A stretch of 64,000 nt of DNA. Source: Xylophilus sp. Leaf220 (GTDB lineage: Bacteria > Pseudomonadota > Gammaproteobacteria > Burkholderiales > Burkholderiaceae_C). Shown here one piece after another: positions 28,178-36,355 of this stretch (positions within the stretch are counted from its first letter, which is position 1; each line of letters begins with the position of its first letter). A model generated the notes under the pieces. That model did no database searches. It saw only the letters and a program-made list of their open reading frames with translations, and was not told where the DNA came from. The translations under genes were made by a program, and so were the position numbers. The stretch is from the NCBI RefSeq assembly GCF_001421705.1, contig NZ_LMKO01000012.1:126547-190546 (forward strand), written 5' to 3'.

Positions 28178-28906
28178 ATGGCATACGAACTCTATTACTG
28201 GCCCACCATCCAGGGCCGCGGCGAATTCATCCGGCTCGCCCTCGAATCCGCCGGCGCTCCCTACGTCGACATCGCCCGCGGGCCGCAGGACGATGGCCAG
28301 GGCGTGCCGGCGATGACCCATTTCCTGGAAGACAAGCGGGTCGTCCATCCGCCGTTCGCGCCGCCCTTCCTGAAAGACGGAGCGGTGATGGTGGGGCAGA
28401 CGGCCGCCATCCTGCAGTACCTGGCGCCCGAACTGAAGCTTGTGCCCCGCAGCGAGCAGGCCCGCATCTGGACGCACCAGATCCAGCTGACGCTCTGCGA
28501 CATCGTCGCCGAGGCCCACGACACCCACCACCCGGTCGGCACCGGCCTGTACTACGAAGACCAGAAGGCCGAGGCGCTGCGCCGGGCCACCGAGTTCTGC
28601 AGCGCCCGCATGCCCAAGTTCCTGAACTGGTTCGAGGCGGTGCTGGCGCGCAACCCCGCCGGCCAGCGGCACCTGGTGGGGGGCAAGCTGAGCTATGCCG
28701 ACCTTTCGCTCTTCCAGGTGGTCGAAGGCCTGCGCTACGCCTTCCCGAAGGCGTCGGCCCGGGTGCTGGCCAAGACGCCGCATGTGGTGAAGCTGCGCGA
28801 CCGCGTCGCCTCGCTCCCGCGGGTGGCGGCCTACCTGCGCAGCGAGCGGCGCATCCCCTTCAACGAGGACGGCATCTTCCGCTGCTATCCGGAACTCGAC
28901 GTGTGA
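28178..28906 (+). CDS. Glutathione S-transferase family protein
   Basis: A 242-residue cytosolic protein. The N-terminal thioredoxin-like domain starts YELYYWPTIQGRGEFIRLALESAGAPY, with Tyr near residue 6 as the possible catalytic residue. The bridging segment reads VGQTAAILQYLAPEL. The helical C-terminal domain contains the capping motif region GGKLSYADLSLFQVVEGL. The ATG at 28178 places the protein start just before the first beta strand, as in relatives, although the frame extends 21 codons upstream. The substrate is unknown. Confidence 0.87.
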   Translation: MAYELYYWPTIQGRGEFIRLALESAGAPYVDIARGPQDDGQGVPAMTHFLEDKRVVHPPFAPPFLKDGAVMVGQTAAILQYLAPELKLVPRSEQARIWTHQIQLTLCDIVAEAHDTHHPVGTGLYYEDQKAEALRRATEFCSARMPKFLNWFEAVLARNPAGQRHLVGGKLSYADLSLFQVVEGLRYAFPKASARVLAKTPHVVKLRDRVASLPRVAAYLRSERRIPFNEDGIFRCYPELDV

Positions 28907-28916
28907 CGCAGCCCCC

Positions 28917-29483
28917 ATGCTGATCGCCGGCGTCGATTTCGCCGGCCCGGCCGATGCGGTGGCGCGGCAGCTGATCGGCACCACGGTGCTGGTCGACGGC
29001 GTCGGCGGCCGGATCGTGGAGACCGAGGCCTACGACCGCGACGATCCGGCCTCGCACACCTTCGGCGGCCCCACGCCGCGCAACGCGGCGATGTTCGGCC
29101 CGCCCGGCCGGCTCTACGTCTACCGCTCCTACGGCCTGCACTGGTGCCTGAACTTCGTCTGCCGCGAAGAAGGCCACGGGGCCGGAGTGCTGATCCGGGC
29201 CCTGGAGCCGACGGCCGGGCTGGACCGGATCCGCGCGCGCCGCGGCACGATAGCCGACCCGCTGCTGTGTGCGGGCCCGGGCCGTGTGGGGCAGGCACTG
29301 GCGATCGATGCCGCCTTCAACGGCATGCCGCTGGATGACGATCCCCTGGCCTTGCTGCCGGCCGATCCGCGCGTACCGGTCGACATACGCTCCGGGCCCC
29401 GCATCGGCATTTCGAAAGCCGCGGACGTGCCCTGGCGTTTCGGCGAGGCGGGATCGCGCTATCTGAGCAGGCCGTTCCGCTAG
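28917..29483 (+). CDS. DNA-3-methyladenine (alkyladenine) glycosylase
   Basis: A 188-residue AAG/MPG-type glycosylase that removes alkylated purines. Motifs are IVETEAYDRDDPASHTF with the catalytic Glu, YVYRSYGLHWCLNFV, GVLIRALEP and LCAGPGRVGQALAI. Its length is typical of bacterial members. It follows the glutathione S-transferase by 10 bp, which suggests a shared transcript and a loose theme of electrophile defence. The ATG at 28917 is close to the family N-terminus. Confidence 0.92.
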   Translation: MLIAGVDFAGPADAVARQLIGTTVLVDGVGGRIVETEAYDRDDPASHTFGGPTPRNAAMFGPPGRLYVYRSYGLHWCLNFVCREEGHGAGVLIRALEPTAGLDRIRARRGTIADPLLCAGPGRVGQALAIDAAFNGMPLDDDPLALLPADPRVPVDIRSGPRIGISKAADVPWRFGEAGSRYLSRPFR

Positions 29484-29846
29484 CGAGCCATTCCGGGTTT
29501 TCGAATTTCGATTAACCCGGTTCTTATTGAATATCACGCCATTGCTCTTTGCAGGAGCTCGGCACCCGTGCGCCATAAAAGTGCTTTTCGCGGCGCTGAA
29601 TCTCATCGCCGCACGCCCACGGTGCAAACGGCATTCCTTGCCGATATTCGATATTCCAACGGCATTTTCGGAGAAACCGCACGCTGTTTTCGGAGCGCGG
29701 CGTTTGTAACAGCATGATGCAATGATCGCTCGACCAAGACTTCGAGCGATGCACGAACGGTTTGCTGGGTGCTTATCAGCAGGCCCATCCTCGGACGACC
29801 CCATTCACCAAAAGTTGAATCATCACCCCTGACGAGGAACCGATAA
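29484..29846. other. AT-richer leader region before the porin
   Basis: About 360 bp, clearly poorer in GC than its neighbours, with no credible gene on either strand. It should hold the porin promoter. No perfect -35/-10 pair stands out. A ribosome-binding site, GAGGA, lies about 9 nt before the porin ATG. A 9-bp hairpin lies at 29725-29750. Confidence 0.5.
29725..29750 (+). promoter_or_regulatory. Stem-loop in the porin leader
   Basis: A perfect 9-bp inverted repeat, ATCGCTCGA-N8-TCGAGCGAT, about 100 bp before the porin start. It has no T-run, so it is not a terminator. It could be a 5' UTR structure or a protein-binding site. The function is not known. Confidence 0.4.
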
Positions 29847-30977
29847 ATGAAGAAAGCACTCATCGCCGTGGCCGCCCTGGTCGCCTGCACCGCCGGCATG
29901 GCCCAGTCGTCCGTCACCTTGTTCGGTACGCTCGACGCGGGCGTGGGCCGCCTGAAGTCCAGCGGAACCAGCCACGTCACCGGTCTGCTCAACGGCGGCA
30001 ACTCCACCTCGCGCCTGGGCTTTCGCGGTACCGAGGACCTGGGTGGCGGCCTGTCGGCCGGTTTCTGGCTGGAAGGCGCGCTGAACAACGACGTCGGCGG
30101 GGGCTCCAGCCAGACGGGAGGCTTCGACTTCCAGCGCCGTTCCACCGTCAGCCTGTTCGGCACCTTCGGTGAAGTGCGGCTGGGCCGCGACTTCGTAGCC
30201 TCGTATCCGATGACCTTCGACTACGACGTGAGCGGCCAGCGCGGCTTCGAACAGGTCGAGATCCTCGGCATGAGCACCTCGGGCGTCACCGGCGTCAGTG
30301 CGTTCCGCACCAGCAACAGCGTGTCGTACCTGCTGCCGTCCACCCTGGGCGGTTTCTTCGGCCAGGTCCAGTACGGATTCGGCGAAGGCAATTCCAGCGT
30401 GGTGCCGGTGGCCAATGCGGCAGGCATCAGCACTTCCGCCGCCGCCGCCGCGACCAAGAAGACCGGCAATTACATGGGCGTGCGCGGCGGTTACGGCAGC
30501 GGCCCGTTCAAGGTCTCCGCATCGTACGGCCAGTATTCGGACGCCACCCGGGTGGTGGGCGCATCCGCCTATGCGTCCGATTTCAAGGTGGCCAATATCG
30601 GCGCTTCCTACGATTTCGGCATCGTCAAGCCGATGGGCTTCATCCAGACCGACAAGATCGGCGGCCGGGGCGCCATCGCCGCGTTCCAGTTCAATACCTA
30701 TGCCATCGGCGCCACCGCACCGGTCGGCCCCGGCCTGATCCGCGTCCAGGCGTCGCATTACACGCAGGACAACAGTTCCAACGGCGCCAACAAGGTGTCG
30801 CTGGGCTATGTGCACAACCTGTCGCCGCGCACTGCGCTGTATGCCGACGTGGCACGCCTGAACAACAAGGGCGCCTCCACCTACCAGGTGGGTGGGGTCG
30901 GCGGCCTGAGCAACAACGGTCCGGTGGCGGGCGGCAATTCCACCGGCATCGCCATCGGCATGAAGCACAGCTTCTGA
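29847..30977 (+). CDS. Gram-negative porin (Omp32-like)
   Basis: A 376-residue outer-membrane porin. The signal peptide is MKKALIAVAALVACTAGMAQ, and the mature part starts SSVTLFGTLDAGVG. The family blocks SRLGFRGTEDLGGGLSAGFWLEGAL and FGEVRLGRDF follow, and the C-terminal residue is Phe, as required for outer-membrane insertion. It should form a trimeric 16-stranded channel for small anions and solutes. It stands alone, behind an AT-richer leader, and is followed by two rho-independent terminators, which suggests strong single-gene expression. Confidence 0.93.
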   Translation: MKKALIAVAALVACTAGMAQSSVTLFGTLDAGVGRLKSSGTSHVTGLLNGGNSTSRLGFRGTEDLGGGLSAGFWLEGALNNDVGGGSSQTGGFDFQRRSTVSLFGTFGEVRLGRDFVASYPMTFDYDVSGQRGFEQVEILGMSTSGVTGVSAFRTSNSVSYLLPSTLGGFFGQVQYGFGEGNSSVVPVANAAGISTSAAAAATKKTGNYMGVRGGYGSGPFKVSASYGQYSDATRVVGASAYASDFKVANIGASYDFGIVKPMGFIQTDKIGGRGAIAAFQFNTYAIGATAPVGPGLIRVQASHYTQDNSSNGANKVSLGYVHNLSPRTALYADVARLNNKGASTYQVGGVGGLSNNGPVAGGNSTGIAIGMKHSF

Positions 30978-30981
30978 TGGG

Positions 30982-31023
30982 GCATGGGCCGGGCGGCCAA
31001 GCGCCCGGCCCATGCGGTTTTTT
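30982..31023 (+). terminator. Rho-independent terminator 1 after the porin
   Basis: A perfect 14-bp stem (30982-30995 with 31002-31015) with a 6-nt loop, followed after GG by six T (31018-31023). It lies directly after the porin stop codon. Confidence 0.9.
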
Positions 31024-31049
31024 GCGAGTGAACAGGGTTTGCGAGTTTT

Positions 31050-31077
31050 GACGGGGCTTCACGGCCCCGTCTTTTTT
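31050..31077 (+). terminator. Rho-independent terminator 2 after the porin
   Basis: An 8-bp stem GACGGGGC/GCCCCGTC with a 6-nt loop and six T (31072-31077). It lies in tandem with the first terminator. Confidence 0.8.
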
Positions 31078-31141
31078 ATTTGTACGTTGTTTTTCTTTTG
31101 CACCTGCGGTGAGCCGGTTCGGCAGGAGCACGGCCAGACGC

Positions 31142-31167
31142 AAAAAAGCCCGCGAGATGCGGGCTTT
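31142..31167 (-). terminator. Minus-strand rho-independent terminator
   Basis: A perfect 9-bp stem AAAGCCCGC/GCGGGCTTT (31145-31153 with 31159-31167) with a 5-nt loop. Read on the minus strand it ends in six T (31142-31147 on the plus strand are A). No minus-strand protein gene ends here, so it should belong to the small transcript described below. Confidence 0.75.
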
Positions 31168-31329
31168 CGGAATTGGTCGTGGGCTCTTACGCGGCCCACG
31201 TTACGGCACATTCACATGCAGAAGCCACTTTTGTTTTTTTCGTCGTGGTAGCTCTTGGTCCGACGTGCCGCCGTGAGAATCGGCCTTGCCTGCGCAGGCA
31301 ACCGAAAGACGCGAGGGTCGTTTCGGGGA
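31142..31329 (-). ncRNA. Candidate small RNA or very short mRNA, about 188 nt
   Basis: A transcript is predicted from the minus-strand promoter at 31336-31364 to the minus-strand terminator at 31142-31167. Inside are a 7-bp hairpin CGTGGGC/GCCCACG (31179-31185 with 31194-31200) and the 16-nt self-complementary TTGCCTGCGCAGGCAA. I do not recognise it as 6S, tmRNA, SRP RNA or RNase P RNA. Short coding possibilities are weak. A TTG-led frame of about 29 codons ends KSGFCM and a GTG-led frame of 13 codons ends VTWAA, and neither has a good ribosome-binding site. Expression and conservation are untested. Confidence 0.5.
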
Positions 31330-31335
31330 TCGCGG

Positions 31336-31364
31336 ATTGTAGGCGCTGCTCCAGAATTGTGCAA
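31336..31364 (-). promoter_or_regulatory. Sigma-70 promoter for the candidate small RNA
   Basis: On the minus strand: -35 TTGCAC (31364-31359), a 17-nt spacer and -10 TACAAT (31341-31336). Both hexamers are within one or two bases of consensus and the spacing is ideal. The predicted start is near 31329. Confidence 0.75.
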
Positions 31365-31460
31365 GTGCCGACCGCGGGCTGGCGAGTAGGGTGTGGCATC
31401 ACCTCAGGCGGATCGTCACTAGAATCGCGCCCTTTTCCCCGTCACCTGCACCCCGAACCG

Positions 31461-32303
31461 ATGAATATTGTCGTCAACGAAGAACTCAAGGCCTACATCG
31501 ATCCCCTCTCGGCCGACGAACACGATGCGCTGGAGCGCAGCATCCTGGCCGAGGGCTGCCGGGACGCGCTGGTGCTCTGGGGCGAGGTGCTGGTCGACGG
31601 CCACAACCGCTACGGCATCTGCCAGAAGCACGGCCTGCCGTTCCAGACGGTGCAGAACACCCGGTTCCGCTCGCTGGAAGACGTGCACCTGTGGATGATC
31701 GACCAGCACCTGGGCCGCCGCAGCGTCTCGGATTTCCAGCGCGGCGTCCTGGCGCTGCGCAAGAAGGAGATCGTGGCGATGCGCAAGGGCCGGGCGGCAC
31801 TGCCGGCGTCGGAGCACGACACGCCTGCCGATGCGCAGCCCGCGGACGAAGCCGCCGGCGCGATGTCGGCCGATGCGGCTTCTTCGGCCCCGGCGCCCGC
31901 CGCGCTCGACAGCCGCGAGGCGATCGCCAAGGCCGCGCGGCTGAGCAGCAGCCAAGTGGTGATGATCGAGAAGATCCAGAAGCAGGCGGCACCCGAACTG
32001 GTGGCGGCCGTGCGGTCGGGCACCATCTCGATCAACGCCGCGGCGGCCGTGTCCAGCCTGCCGGTTGACGAGCAGGTCGCCGCTGCGCTGGGCGGCAAAC
32101 AGGAGCTGAAGCAGGCCGCCAAGCGGGCGCGCGACGCCACGCGCAAGCCGCCGAAGGAGGCCGCGGGCAGCGCGGCAGAAGAGCTTTCGTCCGCGCCCGA
32201 TTCGCTCGACAGCCTGCGGCAGCGCGTGGCCGACCTGACCGAAGAGAACGCGTCCCTGCGCCGACAGGTGGCCGATCTGCAAGCCGCACTCGGCCGCGGG
32301 TAG
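31461..32303 (+). CDS. ParB-like nuclease-fold protein with C-terminal coiled coil
   Basis: A 280-residue protein. The N-terminal part (about residues 1-75) has the ParB-type LVLWGEVLVDGHNRYGIC motif. A helical middle part follows, with REAIAKAARLSSSQVVMIEKI (about residues 153-173) that may be a helix-turn-helix. The C-terminal 30 residues form a leucine-zipper-like coiled coil (LDSLRQRVADLTEENASLRRQ). There is no parA next to it and no parS-like palindrome that I can see, so chromosome partition is doubtful. It is probably a DNA-binding regulator or an orphan partition-type protein. The frame is open to 31173, but the ATG at 31461 starts the fold properly. Confidence 0.72.
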   Translation: MNIVVNEELKAYIDPLSADEHDALERSILAEGCRDALVLWGEVLVDGHNRYGICQKHGLPFQTVQNTRFRSLEDVHLWMIDQHLGRRSVSDFQRGVLALRKKEIVAMRKGRAALPASEHDTPADAQPADEAAGAMSADAASSAPAPAALDSREAIAKAARLSSSQVVMIEKIQKQAAPELVAAVRSGTISINAAAAVSSLPVDEQVAAALGGKQELKQAAKRARDATRKPPKEAAGSAAEELSSAPDSLDSLRQRVADLTEENASLRRQVADLQAALGRG

Positions 32304-32432
32304 CGCCCGCATCGCCCCGTGGCCGCGCCGGCGCAGGCACCACCATTCGCTCGGTGCTCCGGCGCGTGGCCTTGTGGCTGCCGGCTGGGCTGAAACGTCG
32401 ACCCGCTCAGGCCCTGGTGCGGGCCGAGGGGT

Positions 32433-33668
32433 TCAGGCCGCGATATTGCATTCCCGCCGCAGCAGCGCCAGCGCGTCGTGCAGCTGGTAGTCCAGGTCGC
32501 TGCGCAGGGTCTTCTCAGACTCCTGCAGGAAGCTCGTCCACAGCGCGCGGTAGTCGTCGCGGTGCGCTTCGGGTGCATGTTCGTCGACGAAGGCGGTGGC
32601 GAGCGCCGGCTCCATGCCGTGCTTGCGGATGCGCCGCACCAGGCTGGCGGCCTGCTTTTCGGTCAGCAGCGTCTTCTTGGGAATGCCCGCGGCCAGGCAC
32701 AGCAGCAGGGTCAGCAGCGAGTGCTCGTCTTCGTGTCCCTGGGTGGCGCGCGCCCAGGTCTTGCTGCCGGGCTGCGGCGGCGCATCCTGTCCCAGCGACT
32801 GGTAGTAGTGGTCGACTTCGCCCAGCGGGTCCTCCACCAGGAAGTAGCGCTCGCGCCAGACGGCGCTCGTGCGCAGCATCAGCCGCACCGGCTGGGTGGC
32901 TTCCAGCAGGCGCGGCAGGTCCGAGACGACGCTCTTGCGTATCGCCTCCACCGTGTCGTGCAGCGTGTGCGGAAGCCCGGGCGGCATTGCGATCTGCAGC
33001 GGGGTCGCGCGCTTGCGCAGTGCGGCGATCCGCTTGTCGATCTGTACCGCGTCGGGCCAATCGGTCGCGCCGGGCGCCAGGGCGCGGTAGAGCAGGGCGG
33101 TGCGGATCACCGCCTCGGCATCGGCACCGGCTTCTTCCAGCGCGTCCGCGTCGAGCTTGAACGGCCGGCCCAGCCACAGCGCCGCGTCGGCGAGGTGCGC
33201 CGCCGCCGTGCGGCGTGCCAGCTCGGCCCGGTAGTCGGCATGGCTGCGCAGGGACCAGGCCGACAGCAGCGGCGTCTCGGCATCCGAGAAGCCGCGCATG
33301 CCGAAATGGCTGCTCTCCGGCATCGCGATCAGGCGGCGCAGCATGTCGGATCCGGCTTTGGAGCGCGACATGAAGGAGTGGTCGCGCAGCAGCTCGGCCG
33401 CGCTGCGCAGGTCGCCTTCGCTGGCATCCTCCAGGTGCAGGCTCACCAGGTTGACGATGCGGGCACGCGCCCGCTCCAGGTCGGGACGCAGGAATTCGCT
33501 GCCGAAGTAGCGGGCGATCTGCACCATGCCCTTGGGCGCTTCGGTCCGGATCGCGGCGATCTTGTCGGCATCGATGACGCCGTACTGCAGACCGTAGGCC
33601 AGGGCCTTCTCGAAGAACGGGCGGCCGTCGTGGATCGACAGCCCCGAGGCGGGGGAGGGCGCGGACAT
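32433..33668 (-). CDS. Unrecognised 411-residue helical protein of the J-domain operon
   Basis: I do not recognise this protein. It is soluble, with no signal peptide or membrane segment, and almost entirely helical by composition. Readable blocks are RPFFEKALAYGLQYGVIDADKI near the N-terminus, SAAELLRDHSFMSRSKAGSDML in the middle and LQESEKTLRSDLDYQLHDALALLRREC at the end. It is the last gene of a four-gene minus-strand unit headed by a short J-domain protein and begins 20 bp after the stop of the preceding gene. A role as client, adaptor or chaperone partner is only a guess from context. Confidence 0.65.
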   Translation of the reverse strand: MSAPSPASGLSIHDGRPFFEKALAYGLQYGVIDADKIAAIRTEAPKGMVQIARYFGSEFLRPDLERARARIVNLVSLHLEDASEGDLRSAAELLRDHSFMSRSKAGSDMLRRLIAMPESSHFGMRGFSDAETPLLSAWSLRSHADYRAELARRTAAAHLADAALWLGRPFKLDADALEEAGADAEAVIRTALLYRALAPGATDWPDAVQIDKRIAALRKRATPLQIAMPPGLPHTLHDTVEAIRKSVVSDLPRLLEATQPVRLMLRTSAVWRERYFLVEDPLGEVDHYYQSLGQDAPPQPGSKTWARATQGHEDEHSLLTLLLCLAAGIPKKTLLTEKQAASLVRRIRKHGMEPALATAFVDEHAPEAHRDDYRALWTSFLQESEKTLRSDLDYQLHDALALLRRECNIAA

Positions 33669-33688
33669 CGGGGGGGCAGCCGGCGCGC

Positions 33689-34438
33689 TCAGATCGCCGA
33701 CTCCTCGTCGGAGGTGCGGGCGGCGGGCGTCGCCTTGCCGCGGTCGGTGTCGCTGGTCTCGAACTTGCCGTCGTCGTCCTCTTCGGGCAGTTCGTCGTCT
33801 TCCAGCCCCAGGTCGTGGGCACGCGCCTTGGCCCGCAGCACCAGCAGCATCTCGATGAAGAGGTCGCGGCACTCGTAGCGCAGCAACCAGGCCAGCTGCA
33901 TCCAGTCGCGGTCGGCCACCTCGTCCTGCAGCAGCTGCGGCTGCACATAGGCCGAGGCCAGCAGCTGCTCTTCGGTGAGCATCAGGCCGTAGTCCTCGGT
34001 GGCGTCGAAGGTGCCGGTGCGTGCGAAGGCCTCGATGCGGCTCCACTTCTCGGTGAAGTAGTTGGCCAGCGCCTCGCTGCCGCCCTCCAGGTCGCCGATC
34101 GCGTTCAGGAACTCGAGCGGCTCGCCGTCGTCGCGGAAGATCACCGCGTTCACCATGCTGCGCAGATGGGTGTGGCTCAGGTCCTTGTACTGCTTCTCCA
34201 GCACCATCGCCCGGGCGAACTGCTCGGGCGTGACCAGCAGGTTGACGACCGAGGCGCGCGAGTCGTCGTACTCGCGCATGACGGCCAGGATGTCCTTGGG
34301 TGCCAGCTGGTCCAGCACCACCATCAGGGCGTTGTCCCCCTCGGCGTCGGCAAGCTCGGCCAGGGCCGATTCGGCGCCGACGATGTCGCCGGCGGCGATC
34401 AGGCTGCGGGTCTGGGTGATGAGGGCGAGATGGTTCAT
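33689..34438 (-). CDS. Unrecognised 249-residue protein with acidic tail, J-domain operon
   Basis: I do not recognise this protein. It starts MNHLALITQTRSLIAAGDIVGAESALAELAD, a helical repeat-like pattern, and continues with LDQLAPKDILAVMREYDDSRASVVNLL. The last 35 residues are very acidic (LEDDELPEEDDDGKFETSD). No membrane segment or signal is visible. The ATG at 34438 lies 4 bp after the stop of the previous gene, so translation is probably coupled. The acidic tail resembles the one in its neighbour and may bind a basic partner. This is inference. Confidence 0.65.
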   Translation of the reverse strand: MNHLALITQTRSLIAAGDIVGAESALAELADAEGDNALMVVLDQLAPKDILAVMREYDDSRASVVNLLVTPEQFARAMVLEKQYKDLSHTHLRSMVNAVIFRDDGEPLEFLNAIGDLEGGSEALANYFTEKWSRIEAFARTGTFDATEDYGLMLTEEQLLASAYVQPQLLQDEVADRDWMQLAWLLRYECRDLFIEMLLVLRAKARAHDLGLEDDELPEEDDDGKFETSDTDRGKATPAARTSDEESAI

Positions 34439-34442
34439 CGTG

Positions 34443-35024
34443 TCACTCCTTGCGGTCGAAGCCTTGGTCGGACAACCAGTCGCTGCCGGCGTCCTCGCGG
34501 CTGCGACGGGTCTGCGGATCGCGTGCGTCGTCGGCGCTGAGCGGGGTTTCGTCGTCTTCGACCGGTTCGTTGTCGTCCTGGTCGTCGTCGGCGTCGTCGT
34601 CGGCGTCCGAGGCGCCGGCATCGGCCGGGCCGAGGCGGGCGTGGGTCTGCAGGTATTCGAGGGTGGCGGCCGCCACCAGGAACCGGCTGCCGGCCGGCTC
34701 CTTGAGCACCGCCTCGGCCATGCCCACGGCCCAGGGTTCGAGGACGACCGACTGCGCCAGCGTGTGCCACTCGGGCAGCTCGGCCGCCTCCAGCCCTACC
34801 AGCGGCTCGATCGCGCGCGGCTGCGGGAACTTGAAGGCGCGGTGGAAGGCCACGGCGACCATCTCCGGGCTCAGCTCCAGCATCTGCACCAGGAAGCCGA
34901 TTTCCTTGCGCTTCTGGGTCAGGCGCTTCTGCAGCACGTCCTTGCCTTCCGAATCGGAGGTCAGGTCGTCCAGCTCGGCCCGGTAGGCGGTGCGCAGGTT
35001 GTGGAAGTAGGGAGAGAGGGTCAC
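34443..35024 (-). CDS. Unrecognised 193-residue protein with Asp-rich tail, J-domain operon
   Basis: I do not recognise this protein. The first 130 residues are helical (YFHNLRTAYRAELDDLTSD, QKRLTQKRKEIGFLVQMLELS). The C-terminal 60 residues carry an Asp-rich run (DADDDADDDQDDNEP) and look disordered. It starts with GTG at 35024, overlapping the TGA of the J-domain gene (GTGA, 35021-35024), so it is translated together with it. It is cytosolic by appearance. It is conserved in position only as far as this window shows, and a homology search would be needed to say more. Confidence 0.65.
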   Translation of the reverse strand: MTLSPYFHNLRTAYRAELDDLTSDSEGKDVLQKRLTQKRKEIGFLVQMLELSPEMVAVAFHRAFKFPQPRAIEPLVGLEAAELPEWHTLAQSVVLEPWAVGMAEAVLKEPAGSRFLVAAATLEYLQTHARLGPADAGASDADDDADDDQDDNEPVEDDETPLSADDARDPQTRRSREDAGSDWLSDQGFDRKE

Positions 35025-35302
35025 GGCGGGAGGATGCTCTTGAAATAGGCTTGCCAGATCTCGGTCGCCGTTTCCAGCGGGTCGTCCAGCAGATTGCGAC
35101 GTCGGTTCTCGTCGTAGGCTTGGCGCTGCTCGTCGTCGGACAGCACCTCGTAGGCTTTCTGCACCGCCTGGAACCGGGCGGCCGCGTCGGGCGCCGGGTT
35201 CCGGTCGGGATGGAGCTGGGCGGCCTTCTGGCGGAAGGCCTTCTTGATGTCGGCCAGCGAGGCGCTTCCTGCCAGCCCCAGGGCTTCGTAGTGGTTGCTC
35301 AT
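35021..35302 (-). CDS. Short J-domain (DnaJ-like) protein
   Basis: A 93-residue protein made of little more than a J domain. It contains HYEALGL, then IKKAFRQKAAQLHPDRNPAPD with the essential HPD intact, and QKAYEVLSDDEQRQAYDE. It lacks the Gly/Phe region, zinc fingers and C-terminal substrate domains of DnaJ. It should stimulate the ATPase of an Hsp70 (DnaK) that is not encoded here, and direct it to a specific client. As first gene of a unit with three unrecognised proteins, its client or targeting factor is probably among them. Confidence 0.85.
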   Translation of the reverse strand: MSNHYEALGLAGSASLADIKKAFRQKAAQLHPDRNPAPDAAARFQAVQKAYEVLSDDEQRQAYDENRRRNLLDDPLETATEIWQAYFKSILPP

Positions 35303-35375
35303 GCGGTCACTTCAGGTGCCGCCGTTTGGGGCGATTTCAAGCCGGTGGGCAGGGCGCTCGGCGCAATGGTGCCGA

Positions 35376-36086
35376 TCAACCGGCCAGCCCCACGAACACG
35401 TTCTGCACGTCGTCGTTGCCGTCGATCGCGGCGAGGAAGGCCTCGACTTCCTCCAGGTGCTCCGGGCTCAGGTTGGCCGGGTCGACCGGGTTCTTCGGCT
35501 TGTAGCCGAGCTTGGCAGACAGCACGGTGAAGCCCTGCGCCGGCAGTGCGCGGCTGACCAGGTCCAAGTCGGTCGCGTCGGTGATGAACATGGTGGCGCC
35601 GTCTTCGCCGGCCTCGAAATCCTGCGCACCGGCCTCGATGGCCGCCACTTCCGCGTCGGCACCGGCGGCGGCCGGCTCGGCCTCGATCATGCCGACATGG
35701 TCGAAGTCCCACGAGACAGAGCCGGAAGTGCCCAACTGGCCCTTGCGGAACAGCACCCGCATCTCGGGCGCGGTGCGGTTGACGTTGTCGGTCAGGCACT
35801 CGACCATCACCGGCACCTGGTGCGGCGCGAAGCCTTCGTAGATGACGTGCTCGAAGTTGACCGTCTCACCGGTCAGGCCGGCGCCCTTCTTGATCGCGCG
35901 CTCCAGGGTTTCCTTGGGCATCGAGACCTTGCGGGCCTGCTCGACCACCAGGCGCAGCCGCGAATTGGCCGCCGGGTCGGCGCCGCCGCGCGCGGCCACC
36001 ATGATTTCCTTGGCCAGCTTGCCGAACAGCTTGCCGCGGGCATCCGCCGCCTGCGCCTTGCCTTTTGCTTTCCACTGCGCGCCCAT
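35376..36086 (-). CDS. YebC/PmpR family protein
   Basis: A 236-residue member of the YebC/TACO1 family. Blocks are [28 protein letters not shown] at the N-terminus, [28 protein letters not shown] and [18 protein letters not shown]. Members have been described both as DNA-binding regulators and as translation factors that relieve ribosome stalling at proline stretches. The sequence does not decide between them. It lies 73 bp upstream of the J-domain operon on the same strand and could share its transcript. The usual ruvC neighbour is absent. Confidence 0.92.
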   Translation of the reverse strand: MGAQWKAKGKAQAADARGKLFGKLAKEIMVAARGGADPAANSRLRLVVEQARKVSMPKETLERAIKKGAGLTGETVNFEHVIYEGFAPHQVPVMVECLTDNVNRTAPEMRVLFRKGQLGTSGSVSWDFDHVGMIEAEPAAAGADAEVAAIEAGAQDFEAGEDGATMFITDATDLDLVSRALPAQGFTVLSAKLGYKPKNPVDPANLSPEHLEEVEAFLAAIDGNDDVQNVFVGLAG

Positions 36087-36355
36087 GTCTGATCTCTCTC
36101 GGTGTGTTGCGGCGCCCGCGGGCGCCAGTCGGTGTCGGGGTTCTCCGGCGATGGCGCAGGGTGCCCATGGCTGGTGCGGCCCGGCTGCACCGCCGAAAGT
36201 ACGGGAGCGCCGGAGCGGCCTCGCGTCGGCGGCTCCGGCCGTCGTCGGCTGGCTCTTCTGGAAGACGCCGACAGGCGCCTAGTGTATCGGCCGCACTGCG
36301 GCGGGCGAAGCGGGTGCGACGCCCTCCCGGGTAAGGGCGAAAGAAGGGCCTGCGC

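Noticed and set aside
30982-31077. Tandem hairpins after the porin as a CRISPR or repeat array
   Set aside because: The two stems are unrelated in sequence and both end in T-runs, so they are ordinary tandem terminators.
31187-31402. 71-codon minus-strand frame as a protein gene
   Set aside because: Its start lies upstream of the strong minus-strand promoter at 31336-31364, so it would not be on that transcript; no ribosome-binding site or family features.
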